From the NCBI RefSeq assembly GCF_963675165.1, contig NC_087385.1, positions 3,472,501 to 3,536,500 on the forward strand: a stretch of DNA of 64,000 bases, read 5' to 3'. This DNA comes from Halichondria panicea (Eukaryota > Porifera > Demospongiae > Suberitida > Halichondriidae). Of the stretch, positions 45,501-56,000 are shown in pieces (within the stretch, counting starts at the first letter, position 1; the number at the start of each line of letters is the position of its first letter). Position numbers and translations under genes: made by a program. Under the pieces are notes generated by a model. That model saw nothing but the letters and a program-made list of their open reading frames with translations, made no database searches and was not told where the DNA came from.

Positions 45501-48486
45501 AGCCCAATCTGCACGTACTGTGCGATGGTAAATAAATATTTCTTCGCATGCACAGTTCCATGCAATTACCTAATGTGTACATACACTGGTAACATCTTGC
45601 TCTTCTCCATATAATTATACTACATGTATCTCCTTTCGTCCTAGGATGATCCTCAGTGGTGCAAGCTACAGCACGTGCCAACCGGAGAGGTGCTCATTGG
45701 AATGAAGAAGGTGTTGCCAATGGATCAAGATAATGAGTGGATGCAGCTGGATGAGGCATCAAGACCTTTTGTTGAGGGTAAGTGGGCTCACCATTGATTT
45801 TGCACAAGTTTTAAAGCATGAGGTTAAAGTCCACAACTTACGTTTAGTCATTGTGTGCATGCATGCTCGTTAGTTTCTGGCCCTATCTCTTCTGCAGTGC
45901 CACTGCTGGATGAGCAAGGTGTGGGTGGTAAAGTGCTGATTAAGACAGAAAGCAGTTGCACTGACTCCAGTGGAGACGAGCAGAGCAGTGAGCCACTAAA
46001 CACTCTGCCTTCAACAGAATCAGGTGTGTTGTCTGCTAATGATCGAGTGTCTCGAATGTCCTGTTCCAGGTATTACCTTAAGATTTAACTACATATGAAT
46101 CTTTTGACCTTATACAGAAAGCACCCAGTCTTTCCCCCTCCCTGCCAACGATATATGTAAGCTATATAATTATGTAGGGTATACATAATTATGTAGACTT
46201 GTGTATCTACGTACATGTGCTCTAAATTTATATTTATGTATGCACGTAATAAATATTTTACAGGTAGCACTCACTCTATTCCAGTGTCTACCGATGATAA
46301 GAAATCTATCAGTAAGTATATTAATAGTATAGATCCAGCATCGATTGATTTGAATGCATCTAGGACGGCGCCACACACTGACCCATAGTCAGCGCATGGA
46401 GCTCTCAAGACGAGCATCGTGGGCTGCTGTGCCCTCCCACGGGTCAGATGATCTCACTCATAAGCACCCACAGCACCTCCCTCGTTATCCTCAGACCAAG
46501 GCTGATATTGAGAGGGCTCTGAAAGGAGGTAAAAGGATTGTTAGATCTGAGGTAGAGTCTCAGAGCCGACTTAGAGTACTCTTATACACTAAGCATGAAG
46601 GTTGGAGGCACACAGTCTTGTAATAGCCTATATAGGTGGCACTTTAGCTGCATCTACGCCGTATTTCATGCCTACATATAGACACTGGATCAATTGGCTC
46701 CAAGCGTGGACTCCAAGATCGAGGGACAGCCAGGGTCAAACAACCCATGGTTTATCATAATGTTGCTGGTCAGGTCATTGAGGCTGACGGACTGAAGGGA
46801 GAACTAAGTGAGTTTCTGAGGCATACATGTACACTAGTGTGAATCTTTTTTTGCTACATAGAAATCTGTTATTATAATATTAAGTATAGACCACCTTGAG
46901 CTCTACATCAAAGTGCGGCTGAATAGCCGTCCCAGTTATCAGCGTCAGCAACGGTTTGGTCGTGGTCCAGTAGTGCATAAGACCCGAGTGCTAAGAGGAT
47001 CAAGAAATCCTCAATGGAAAGAGGACTTTATGGTGCGTATATCAATGTGTCATGTGTGTGTATATAACATAAGTATGTAGACTCTGTATAATGGTAGCGT
47101 TCAGCTCGGCTCAATAGTTTTTATGCTATTCCATGATAGGTGAAGGAGAGTCCTGTTCCCTCTGATAGTCTGCTCACTTTGGACCTCAAGAGTGGAAGCA
47201 AGATCAATATTGGTACTCAAGCAATCACTCTAGACAAGTTTTTTGAGGGAAATCTCAAGGCAACCAGGTCAATGGATCTTGGGAATGGTAAGTTGCTGTA
47301 CCATCCTTATTATGCCTCGGTACGCATGCACAAGTGATTTATACTGTAGTATTAGTGGCGTGTAAGTAATAGCTTCTATAGGCTTTTAGCCACTGCTATT
47401 GGTAGCTGCATCAATGTGGCAAGACCTCTATGACACAGGATCTAGGGGGAGGGCAACCATTATTAATTTGTGGACTTCGAATTTTTAGTAGAAGACGATC
47501 TCTCGGGCTGCATGAAAATTAAGTCATAAAAGCGGCTTCCAACTTAGTCTTACATGTAATTCGGAGAGGTTCGCCCTTTCGGAATCAATTCCAACTCCAC
47601 CAAGGCATGTTACCTATGGTGCTTTCATTATAAAAAACATGTAGTAAGAGTAGATTTAATCTTCTTCTCATTGTAGTAACACGGTTTGTTTACCTCTGTA
47701 GTTCTACCTCTGTACCTCTAGCTACCCCAAAGAACCTGAACACTTGATTAGCCCAAGAACCTGAAACACGGAGTACTTTCACCATTTGAGCTAGATCTAC
47801 AAGTAGCTGAACTATATGCAGGGCCACACAAAGAAATCTTTTTGAAAAAGGCTGCTGAAAGCTCACAGGAGGCTGTTTTCCTTGGCCATATTCATGAGCA
47901 AACGGTTTATTGAAATAGTGCTGTACCTCAGCTATAAAACAAACCCCAACGTATCTTGTTTGCGTCCCCCCTTTTTGGAGCCCACAAAGTGTATCCGTTG
48001 TTCCATAGATTCTGAGGAATATCTACCGTTGATCACATGAGAACAAGTTGTGACTGAGATGTTGTTATGGCAGGAAGGGTAGATACCGCCAACATAACAT
48101 AGCTTTGTATAAGCATCATACTCGGTAGAAATGCAATGGCGAACTGACCTCTATAATTATGTTAATTGTTTTGCAACGTTAATATTAATAATTATGGTCA
48201 AGTTTGCCAACAGACAATCCAGAAGGGGGATTTTTGTTCAATCCAACCCAACTATACTATATATTAATCACTGCTACGCTAAAATTAGTGTGATTGTTAT
48301 AATAATAAGTATATACTGTACCATAAAATGTATACCTACCACCACCAGACCTACACACACACGCACACACACACACCGATAGATATGAAGCTTCGTGTCA
48401 GACTCACTCGCCAGCCCACCCCTCAGTCATCGCCTATGACTGCATCAAAGTCCGTCAAACACAAACGATCAAGACAAGTTTCCTAG
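28214..48486 (+). CDS. SMP and multi-C2 membrane-tethering protein (E-Syt/tricalbin-like)
   Basis: Twenty-six exons, starts to ends: 28214-28387, 29269-29441, 29570-29655, 30021-30109, 32055-32170, 32455-32583, 32942-33048, 33703-33849, 38740-38864, 38939-39057, 39371-39480, 39620-39726, 40212-40382, 42377-42506, 43462-43577, 43693-43813, 44561-44700, 44915-44995, 45645-45777, 45898-46023, 46264-46311, 46364-46528, 46682-46807, 46890-47032, 47140-47287, 48383-48486. Every junction is in frame; 1077 residues. An N-terminal hydrophobic hairpin (38-80) precedes an SMP-like lipid-transfer domain (about 105-310). C2 domains lie near 318-440, 462-560, 650-770 and 910-1040. The second and third have the acidic calcium loops (GLSDPYCVV, YDWDG; GLSDPYIVV, CWDKD); the first and fourth lack them. 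Known relatives bridge ER and plasma membrane and move lipids. The exact orthologue is unresolved. Confidence 0.85.
28663..29084. mobile_element. Non-autonomous transposon, AGGGGCGTAGCCAGG-type ends
   Basis: Left end CAGGGGCATAGGCAGGGGGG; right end AAATCCTGGCTACGCCCCTAG. A direct repeat ACAAT flanks both sides (28658-28662 and 29085-29089). No transposase. Lies in intron 1 of the SMP-C2 gene. Confidence 0.7.
29753..29956. repeat. MITE with about 40-bp inverted ends
   Basis: Arms around 29758-29798 and 29904-29946 read AGAGGAGGATCGTCAG and its complement, continuing into AAAAGGTC. Lies in intron 3 of the SMP-C2 gene. Confidence 0.8.
30115..30345. repeat. MITE family A copy
   Basis: Ends TACCGTATAGCGCGAAAGTT and its complement ending CTATACGGTA, beginning only 5 bp after the exon 4 donor of the SMP-C2 gene. 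Confidence 0.8.
30347..30658. repeat. Short element with TCACTATCAGGG ends
   Basis: Inverted ends TCACTATCAGGG and CCCTGATAGTG border a C/G-homopolymer-rich block. It abuts the family A copy. A diverged repeat G follows at about 30665-30990. Confidence 0.55.
31049..31815. mobile_element. 767-bp transposon with 9-bp target-site duplication
   Basis: Left end TAGCCTCAATTCCAG, right end CTGGAATCAAAGCTA, with complementarity going about 65 bp inward. The exact 9-mer CAATCGTAG flanks both sides (31040-31048 and 31816-31824). A duplication of that size points to a Mutator-like or hAT-like mechanism. No transposase frame is recognisable. Lies in intron 4 of the SMP-C2 gene. Confidence 0.85.
33850..34293. 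repeat. Intron start with family D fragment
   Basis: The first part of the 4.9 kb intron of the SMP-C2 gene. A family D fragment (about 34085-34285, with TTAGAAGTGTCC) is the only structure seen. Confidence 0.4.
34294..35655. mobile_element. Element with CCCTTACAGAAATG ends and TG/CAC-rich interior
   Basis: CCCTTACAGAAATG at 34294 is matched by CATTTCTGTAAGGG at 35642-35655. The inside is a mosaic of short CACGTGTG-type words plus an 81-bp tandem array. No transposase is seen. Lies directly upstream of the nested transporter gene. Confidence 0.6.
35229..35520 (+). repeat. 81-bp tandem repeat, three units plus a partial
   Basis: Unit markers (GTGAAAC/GTGGAAC) fall at 35233, 35314, 35395 and 35476, exactly 81 apart. 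Because 81 is divisible by three, several frames on both strands stay open as 27-residue repeats, so open frames here are not evidence of a protein. Confidence 0.9.
35858..37669 (+). CDS. Intronless MFS transporter, divergent POT/PTR-like
   Basis: A single 603-residue frame with about a dozen hydrophobic segments. GGFIADIYCGRSRIV (residues about 85-100) matches the conserved loop of proton-coupled oligopeptide transporters apart from its last positions, and SGFYSNIVQFSLDQLE follows where POT proteins have their Asp-Gln-rich loop. The ExxER proton-coupling motif of helix 1 is absent (GSQYAVI), so peptide or proton coupling cannot be assumed. A large loop lies between the halves, and the tail is polar. 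The start is the ATG at 35858; a consensus acceptor (TGTGTGCAG) sits just before it, so a non-coding 5' exon is possible. The gene sits wholly within an intron of the SMP-C2 gene on the same strand and lacks introns of its own, as a retroposed copy would. Confidence 0.75.
   Translation: MSVQVNQEDSHQDTSPPSIIHHKLHFSPRAMCLTSKSSIVLLLWMFVVACVLSGSQYAVIVGIFASGNIPKFSLICFCAFMAIVTACYPIGGFIADIYCGRSRIVTISLTIIWTALLVLVIAELLTIFIIPAPKPVTVFSYVLYAVAFLIEICGVSGFYSNIVQFSLDQLEDAPSHVLGIFLHWCVWVDLFGETVIHVLFALISCKSLSNLPKVVGVCLSGALFAIMSILLVFHIIKKQWFIATNAHYNPYKMVVNVLQYVRTHKYPIRHSALHWTNGERPSRCDFAKNCYGGPFTSCQVEDVKTLGRLVLLLLAIGPVFTVSISTSFFVYPLFSLHVTGQTKECTWQWFLVESGTLSYAVGIVCFPVVMWVVYCVLRNRVPKIIRRLEIGIFLSILGMFSMLVIDLIGHSLRENTNSNCMFLKTYSNSFPALQLPWYVLLFPSCFNMMSYSIVLVTSLEFISAQSPQAMKGLVFGIFFAIKGCYIFVAAVLLVPFSLPFWKKFAHPYVSCGFGYMFTTLLISLVGLFLFACVSRQYKYRVRDEEPFPQAVVEEIYERRIQHNTLDSPVIVPGSGHVDNSFISDAGVTQELVNHMTHTSNYMQ
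37951..38407. repeat. Inverted-repeat element, about 50-bp arms
   Basis: Arms about 37951-38000 and 38358-38407 (GGTTGAATACACACCTAT and its complement). Further out, weaker symmetry includes AGGCAT and CCCGGG words. Lies downstream of the transporter, before exon 9 of the SMP-C2 gene. Confidence 0.7.
39515..39618 (+). repeat. (CA)n microsatellite forming an intron end
   Basis: Nearly pure CA/CG dinucleotide runs fill most of the 139-bp intron 39481-39619 and run straight into its AG acceptor. Confidence 0.9.
39956..40149. repeat. MITE family A, diverged copy
   Basis: The right end GCACTATACAGTA is clear; the left end is worn. Lies in the intron before exon 13 of the SMP-C2 gene. Confidence 0.5.
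40546..40563 (+). repeat. C homopolymer
   Basis: About 18 consecutive C bases; length is likely unstable between individuals or assemblies. Confidence 0.85.
40579..40965 (+). repeat. Interspersed repeat G, good copy
   Basis: Head TATGCCTTGAGGCGTAGTCG, then a (GTCT)n run, CAACAGTTGCAATGCGACGA, GGATTTTGATTCGTGG, and the AGAGCTGC tail. The same order occurs at 42650-42985 and, inverted, at 11428-11760. No coding frame and no clear poly(A) tail. Confidence 0.65.
41134..41620 (-). pseudogene. Decayed hAT-like transposase fragment (TTF-zinc-finger type)
   Basis: On the minus strand, upstream first: ALWLKYKKYDRDHVASINCS and NYNDAFIVGSTN resemble the TTF-type zinc-finger region of ZNF862/C17orf113-like hAT-derived proteins. 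A shifted frame then gives EYSPIAKALTTLD and KEIAYLIC. A third frame gives LPFEKMAPICELEKRHSVN and GSGYKNDQ before a stop. At least two frameshifts and stops show it is dead. Lies antisense in the intron 40383-42376 of the SMP-C2 gene. Confidence 0.65.
42650..42985 (+). repeat. Interspersed repeat G, second good copy
   Basis: Same order of blocks as the copy 2 kb upstream: CCGTAGCCGCACAAGGGATA head, CTCAACGGTTGCAACGCGAT, TTCTCTTGGATTTTGATTCG, tail AGAGCTGCAAAAGCTGC. Confidence 0.65.
43943..44324. repeat. MITE family B copy
   Basis: Ends CAGTAGACTCTCACTATTCC and ATTAACGAGAGTC; fills most of the intron before exon 17 of the SMP-C2 gene. Confidence 0.75.
45145..45377. repeat. Small element with TTGGCGCT/AGCGCC repeats
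   Basis: Repeated TTGGCGCTTATAATTA and complementary TAATTACCTAAGCGCC words. A related piece at 57465-57590 has CAGCGCCAGCAAAA and ACTGGCGCTTGTAATTA. Confidence 0.5.
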
Positions 48487-49317
48487 TTGAGCCAGTTCTA
48501 TATTATAAATTATCTCTTGCAACTATAGTTTTTATGACAATATAATTTTTATGGCACAGTGCTCAGTATAGCTACGATTATAACTATTGTGATTTAGGTA
48601 CGTGTTTGCAGTTGTTGTGTTCGTATCGTTCTGATAAAATAATAATGTTCTTCTTTCCAATGGCATTTACCATAATTGCACAGCATGCTGAGACAGTGCA
48701 GTACGTCTAATACAAAATTATAAAAGTTGTTTGAGGTGACGTGGCAGGTGGGTATTAAAGTAGTTCATGAGAATGTACTTTGTTTATGATCGTATAACTG
48801 ACATATCAAATTTAAATACATGCGCATGCACAAAGAAATTTTTAACAATACTAAAGTGCGTATAACATTTTTCACTGGTGGGTTGAAACTGTGTTTGTTC
48901 TCTTTATTAGCTACTCGGCTTTCATCTTAGTTGCAGTATATCGCCGACAATACTGTATTATTATAAAGAACATGCACGTTTATACATAATTATATGACAA
49001 TACTATAATACTATACACATGCATGTATTAAATGTCATAATTATAATTACAGTAGACTCTCGGCCCCACTTGGGACAGTGCAGCTTGGCCAGAATAGCTG
49101 CGACTAAAAAACGACCTTACCTCGATCGAATCTAGTTTGGGCAGCCAGTACTGGCCAGTATACAGAATAGTAAACGGCCGCATTTCAGGACGAGTTTGTG
49201 AAGTATAAACATCTAGCTAGCAATCCGTGCTAAACCAAATGGCTGGTATAATATCGATCGAGGTGGCCGTATAGAGAGCTGAAAGAGTCTATATAATTAT
49301 GATCTGAGGGATCCAGT
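48487..49317. other. Intergenic region after SMP-C2 gene, with a decayed family B MITE
   Basis: A decayed family B copy lies at about 49049-49295. The rest is AT-rich; I found no convincing final exon for LRRC57 here, though one may exist. Confidence 0.5.
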
Positions 49318-52300
49318 TTACTTAGCAATTACCACAGGAGTTACATAATTATTATACATGCATGCATGTACCTCATCGTATTGAGGAAGTTCTTCTAAGT
49401 CCTTCTTTGTGAATAAGTTTCCGTCTACACACAGCAGTGATATATTAGACTCTGAGAGTATAGTTACTGGAAAGCCCATGAGTTGTAAATTGTTCTCCTC
49501 CAATCTCAACACTTTAAGTCTCTTGCATCTAGCCAGACACTCAGGGACTATTTGAATACTGTTCCTATTCAGGTTTAGTTCAACGACATTCAAATTTTCC
49601 AATCCCTCATTCGGCAATGCTTCAATAGAGTTATCTGATAGGTTGACGAAATCCAACTTCATCATATGACAGAGAAAGTAGGGGAAGTGTTTGATTTGGT
49701 TATGTGAGAAATTGACGGATTTTAGAGTTTTTATGTTGACACACGAGTCAGGGAAAGACATCATTTGATTGTGCTCTAGACTGAGAGTTTCCAGCCTCTT
49801 TAGATTTCCAATTGTATCAGGCAGTTCAGCTGTGCAAAATCAGAGTACAGGTGAAGTATATATACCTCCCGCCGATTATTTTCTTTTACAGCCTATAGTT
49901 ATGACTACTACATGTAGTCATATATTATAGGGGGGAGAAAGCCAGGTATGCACAATGGATCTGTAAAGCATTAACTCACTCAGTTTGTTGTGTGTGAGCA
50001 CCAATGACTTGAGGTTAGTGAACTCTCCAATCACAGGAGGAAGGGATAGTATCCTATTCATAGACATGTCCAGACTTCTTAATGTGCCCTTCACCACAGG
50101 AAGCTGCTCAGGAAGCTGCAAGTCAGAGGATTCTAATAACACCCAACACATGTACTTGGGTGAAATGCATAATTTTCGGGTACCCAGATCATAGATATAG
50201 ATACTACATGGATATGAAACGCCCCTGGATTACGGATAGTATCCTGAGTTTTGCTGGGAGCATGATTGCCTCGCAGCTACCAGAAAATGAATTAAGAGCT
50301 ATTGGCAAGCTAAGAATCTGTTGTCACAAAAATCTACGATTGGACACTGAAGTGCTACCACTGTGATTGGTTTAACTAAGTCTGTAAAGTAAGGATTATT
50401 CCAGTCAGAGCGTTGTAGCTGATTTGTGGAGCTGAAAATGGCTGTATTCACTCTTTTAATAACTTTGTGTCAGTTGATCTGTTGTTTGAAATGAATTGCT
50501 GTGTTTATTTTATGTGTAGTAGATAGCCAGTATGTATAGTTACTGGGTCCACATACTTCTGACTTTGTGCATGCTTTAACTATTACGAAGGTGTTTTCAG
50601 GTGTCCTTCTTTGTGTCCGTTGATTTCTATAACAACATTTCTTGAATGTCAATACTAAGTTTTATTGCGTAGAGTAAGGGCATGTTCACCGGGTACACTA
50701 AGTTCTATTGATGCACATGTCTTAGTTGCTAAAAATCAAGTTCATATACTAAAAATTCACGCTTTTAATGAAATTTGTTGTTGTATCTGAGACGCTCTCA
50801 GAGCTGGAACAACTAGTGACACACTTTCAGTAGCATCCGGAATAATTGTATACTAGACCGTTATATCCGAGGCAGCAATCATCATCCCAACTCAAACGTC
50901 CGTTCACGGAGGCGTTTCATATCCATGTAATTCATAGTATCTATGCCCAGACCCTCTAATTACATGTATGCATTTGTGTGTACAGACTCTGCACATAGTG
51001 TCGTTTTATAACATTATTTGTCTAGTTGAGCTTTCTACTGTCAAATGTCATCATACTGAATATCTGTAAGCTTTTGCTGGCTGATCCACTAGTGCCAAAC
51101 AGTGTCACTATAAGTATGCCTTAGCTAACAACATAACAACTAGACTAGAAACCACTCTCTTTTTCTCCTGAGGGAAGGGACTGGTAAGCTGCCGTGTTGA
51201 GAGTTGTCCCAGTGCGTGAGATTCTGCGCTCCAGTCACAAATACTCATGTTCTACCGCCCACGCACTTACCGTATATCTTCTAATTAATGTGACAGGCTC
51301 TGGGAAAACCAGACATTTGGAGCAGAATTTGGTATTGAGCTATAGCTAAATTTGTGCCTACAGTGTAAAATCTCAAATAAAATTTTATTGGTGTATAAGT
51401 ATCTATAGTCCTTCTACTACCTCTCTGTAAAATCTGATGCTCTAAATCCAACTCTTTCCATCGAAGCGCCTCATCCAAACTTTCGCTATTACCTTATTTT
51501 TCCTAATTGAACAATCTTTGAGAGGCGTTTTCTCGATACTACATTTTACGGCTTCAAGTTTCTAACGAGCATAACTCAGGTATGAAACTAGGTATGTGAA
51601 CACTAAGCATATCATTAAGTAGGCAATGCTCTGCTCTATCACTTGGTACATTAATCAACGAAATTTTAGTCTGCTCCAAATGTCTGGTTTTCCCAGAGCC
51701 TGTCACATTTATCGGACACTGCTAATTATCCCGGACACTCTTCTAGGCAATTTTCGTTGTTCTAATACAAAGGACACTCTGGTGCTTTAATAATACATTT
51801 GTTCAAAATATCCGGACAATACCTTGAAAAGTTGAGTTACATTCATAGCCGGCCAGTAATACTTAGAGTGCTGCAGTAAGATAGCTTTGAGTAGCTAGTC
51901 TTAGATAGCTAGTGCAACTATTCAGTCGCACACTGTTCTATTAAACTTAGCTAGCTCGCATGCAGCTGCATGCTTGTTTTAATTATTCCGGTTCGCATGC
52001 TCTAGATATAAAAATCTGTTCCGGACAATTAATTATTTTTTTGCTGCCGATAAATTAGAACATATACGGTACTTATTACTGCACAAAATAGTACCAGCCT
52101 TGGGTAGAAATACATCTCTGCCGGCCTGTAATGGAGGCTAAAAGTATATCACCCACACATTACGTGATTTACATCAGTTTTTCAGGGGTTTAATTTTGGG
52201 CACTCCTGATTTGTTGCACACGCTGGAATTCCAGCGGCTCAATCAGATTGACTTATTCTATTCAGGTGATATTATAGGAGGCAATAAATAACTGCACGTT

Positions 52301-52912
52301 GCTCAACGCATTTGGATAATCATTAACGCATGCATTACGCATGGTAAACGCTTCATACGTAGACACTGCTACGAAGCATAAGCAAGCCAAGCAGGGGTCC
52401 TTGGGCACAGAGTTAGCACCACAGGCAAAACACATAATAGATTGAAGCACGCTCTTCAGAGAGAGACATGCCTGCGCTTGACGCTTTGCACAATTAACAA
52501 ATACGCGGGGCGTAAGGTCAGGAATTGTCCATTGGTCTGGCACATTCCATTGTGAAATGACCTCAAGACAAGAGTCCTTCTTAGGAGGGGGCTGATCCAT
52601 GAGACTAACCAGACGGTAGTACAGTAACATGATGAAGATCTGGCTACTGCCCTATATTTTGAGCAAATCAATGAACTTGACTACTTTGTTCCTGAAAAAC
52701 TAGCTCCACTAAATAGCCTAGTCCCAAGGCCGGAGACTAGCTTCACTGCACTACAGATAAACACACTTTAATTAATTAAAACTGGTTCTAATTCTGTTAT
52801 CAACCGTATTTACTGGTCTCACCTGCTCGAGTTTCATGTCTCTCAAAGAACACACACCAGTCCTGCTGGCTTGATCTATTCTCTGAGCCACTGCACTGCT
52901 TGAAGCACCCAT
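49318..52912 (-). CDS. LRRC57: Leucine-rich repeat-containing protein 57
   Basis: Minus-strand exons 52912-52823, 50115-49980 and 49829 to at least 49372 join in frame (228 residues). Exon 1 begins MGASSS, a likely N-myristoylation signal as in vertebrate LRRC57 (MGNSAL). Repeats include [69 protein letters not shown] and [12 protein letters not shown], then the family ending [19 protein letters not shown]. After YDE there is a consensus donor (GTACAT, 49371). Reading through gives 17 more residues and a stop at 49318; a small final exon further down is equally possible but I could not find it. Human LRRC57 has 239 residues. Its molecular role is not established. Confidence 0.88.
50191..50944. 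mobile_element. Inverted-repeat element, about 750 bp
   Basis: Left arm has GATACTACATGGATATGAAA then CGCC; right arm has GGCG then TTTCATATCCATG and ATAGTATCTAT. No transposase is seen. Lies in LRRC57 intron 1. Confidence 0.65.
51268..52071. repeat. MITE family D carrying a nested MITE
   Basis: The outer element runs from TACCGTATATCTTCTAATTA to GAACATATACGGTA. Nested at 51290-51706 is a second element with about 40-bp inverted ends (GTGACAGGCTCTGGGAAAAC and its complement). Removing the nested part leaves about 387 bp, close to the intact family D copy at 56303-56708. Confidence 0.85.
52262..52630 (-). other. Intronic open frame, unrecognised
   Basis: 122 codons inside LRRC57 intron 1, same strand, including [13 protein letters not shown] and a cysteine-containing [23 protein letters not shown] followed by a short tail occurs in some SWIM-finger transposon proteins, so a transposon relic is possible. 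Not part of LRRC57, whose exons 1 and 2 join directly. Confidence 0.25.
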
Positions 52913-53036
52913 TATTTATAATGCACAACAGCTCAGTAAACCACACCAGTAAACGTAAAAACAGTGGCAACCTGCTCTTCTAATATAAGGATATCTCTAC
53001 CAAAAGAAAATTTGAAGCAATTATTATTGCACAAGA
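52913..53036. promoter_or_regulatory. Shared head-to-head promoter, LRRC57 / TTC36
   Basis: Only 124 bp separate the LRRC57 ATG (minus, 52912) from the TTC36 ATG (plus, 53037). This must contain both 5' UTRs and core promoters. No TATA or CpG island is obvious. Spacing is seen; co-regulation is inferred. Confidence 0.55.
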
Positions 53037-56000
53037 ATGGCTTCATCTGCCTCTTCAAAGGACGATCGTATATTGAATGTAATATTTAATCCAGATGAAC
53101 CAATTCTAGGACTGGAGGTAAGTCTTGTATAAAAAAGAAGACCCAGAAAATTATTTGGTTGGTCTAGTTGACACTGTCGTACTCACTCTACTCTCGAACT
53201 CAAACTCACTCACATGTAGACGCCTGATTAGGTACCATATACATATACGTATTGAGAGTCTACAGTTTTATTAAAATTTTATGCCACAGTATCATCCCTT
53301 GATATATATAAACCCTTGGTATCATTTAATACTTAATTTGGATACGCATTTTTTTCACAGCTAGAAAGTGATGCTGGTGTTGGTGATTGTGTGTGTACGG
53401 GTGGGTTGAGCAGTGAGGAGGTGAAGCATGCCCAACTCCTAGAGCTGCAGGCAGTGAAGGTGGCAGAGGGTGGCAATCTAGTTAATGCACTTGAACTACT
53501 CAACAACGCTGTCACAGAGGTGCCTGGCTATGCCTCCGTCTACAACAACAGGGCTCAGGTATACAAGTGGTCTGGTACATCTTCGTGCGTATTATAAAGG
53601 TTCGAGTAGAATTTAGTTGCGAACAACTTTACCACGCCTAGCGCCTTCAATCTTTGCACATTATTAATTTTTGCATTTTCTAATTAAAGAACAAAATGTT
53701 CATGGAATAGTTTTCATGTAGAATTGCTAACCCACGTAAACAGTGAACATTAAGCCCCTCAAAAATTGTGCGCTATATTTGCTCGTGGTCTTGACTTGAA
53801 AGGACCCCGAGACTTAAATCCTTGTCCAGCATTTCATACTCCCTCTTCATGTCCTCAGACCTGTTTGAACTGCTTACTACTGAGCACTGTACTGAGCACT
53901 GTACTGTATACGTATAGCAGAAAATTTTCGTGAGGTGCAAAATTTCGCGTTCGAGGGAAACAGAAAATGCAAAAATTAAAAATGGGATAAACTCCCACGC
54001 ACCGATATTTCACATGCAAAGCTATTAGTGGGTGTGGTTTCCTTGCATTGAACCGCGACTATTAGAACCCACAGAAATTTCTGCTAAGGGCTCTGGAGCC
54101 AAATAGCGAAAATTTGCACCTGCAAAAATTCCCACTATACGGTAACTAATCTGAAGTACAGGGTATAACATAAATGCCACAATTGTATACAAATGTACTA
54201 TTGAACCTTTATAAAGATATCTAAATACCATTCTACTGTTAATAACGCATGCTGCTGTAAAAGTACAGTGCTATTGCTCATTGCTGGATAAAGTAAGAGG
54301 AACGGAAACATGCTATACATTCGCGTTAGATTTTGTTTGGTTTGTTACAATAATTGTGCTAATTAAAGTATCTATAGGGAAAATCTACAAAATCTATACA
54401 CCAATGACCATAGGCTTTCTCCTCATACTAAATATAACAATCAGTGTGATGATATAGGAACAAAACTCTGTTTTCAGAACTCAAAGAGAAAACTCCTTGT
54501 TAGTAGCTAGAAGTCTGTAGGTAGTCTGCGATGGTTCAGCATAGTGTTAATTTACTAAGCTCAACTAGCCTCTAAAATCATGATATGACGCTACACGTAC
54601 AATTGATATAGCATCACGTGGTGCATTTCCAATCTCTTTCTTTCTTCTATCTATGGTTCTATCTATGGTGTGTACATAATTACGATAAATTTACATTCAG
54701 GTATATCGTCTGCTGAACCAGGTGGACCTAGCTCTGACAGACTTAGATGAGGCCATTCGTCTCTCCAATGGTCAAGGGAAGGTAGCAGAGCAAGCATTCA
54801 CCCAGAGAGGCCTCATTAGGAGATTGAGGGGGGAAGATGAGGGGGCTTTAGCTGACTTTAAGTGTGCTGCCAATCTTGGCAGTCGATTTGCCAGGAAACA
54901 GGTAGGTCTATATAATTACCAAGCGGAAAGCGAGGCGAATAATCGTTCTACCTGATTCTGTAAATATATGTCTGTAACGGATGTGAGTTGGGCTCCCCTG
55001 TGGGAGCTTTGAGGCAATAAAGAAGCAAACGATTCACTTGCCTAGATGGGCGTGGCCATCTCGTACTGCAACTCTGCAAGCCACTGTGCAATTTTCTCTG
55101 CTCTTAGGCTTTTAACTGTCTCTAGCTCTCAGAGTAATAGTTAGGAGACAGCAAGCAGATCAGCAGAGGTCAGCTCGTATTATATTGTAGGTATCACAAT
55201 CTTATTGTAAGTAGATCTATACTGAAATAGTGTCAACTCTAGTATGTATTCCTGACACTTTAGTGTAGTTCCTACAGATGATATAAAAGAGAAAGTGATA
55301 ATTATATAAGCTCACAACAACGTTGCCAATCCCTCTCTTCAATCTATGCTAATGCTATACACACAATACGTCCAGATCCTATTAATCGGCCAGTTATTTT
55401 CTCTTCATTTTTGTACCCCTTTCATTTAGCTATTAATTATTATTTAGCAACATAAACAAATCAGAACTTCCCGCGAGGCGCCTGCGTATAATTATATACA
55501 TACATGTACATGTATAGTATCGCGAGCATAACTTTTCCGGGCCGTCTGGTCACTATTGCATGTTGGCAGTGCCAATTAGATTTGACTACGTGTTTAGTGG
55601 GCGGTAACATTCTGTAATTTTCCCAATTATAGCATGAAATGAACGTGAAACGAAGGATAATATTTAATCTACAGTGTTGCACCATATCTGGCTGCGAAGG
55701 AACTCGGTTACAAAGAGCTCAGACCCAAGCTAGCTGCAAATGAAGTTTACATGTGGCTTTAGTTAATTAACGAATATCTTGCACGTGACTACATTCCTTA
55801 GTGGCCACGGAATCATTGCAATAGTGACCAGACACCCCTCCCCCCCCCCCCCAACGTCTGCTCGCGAGACTAGATATTATATACATGTACGTGTACATTA
55901 AGAAGTTGCTGAAAACCTAACGAAGCTACTGCATGCATCAAGAGTCATTAGGAAGAGTACGTAACTCCAATTGACTGTACACAAAAAGTATTCCTCCAGA

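Noticed and set aside
52262-52630. Missing exon of LRRC57
   Set aside because: Exon 1 (ends 52823) and the next exon (50115) join in phase and match the family without it.
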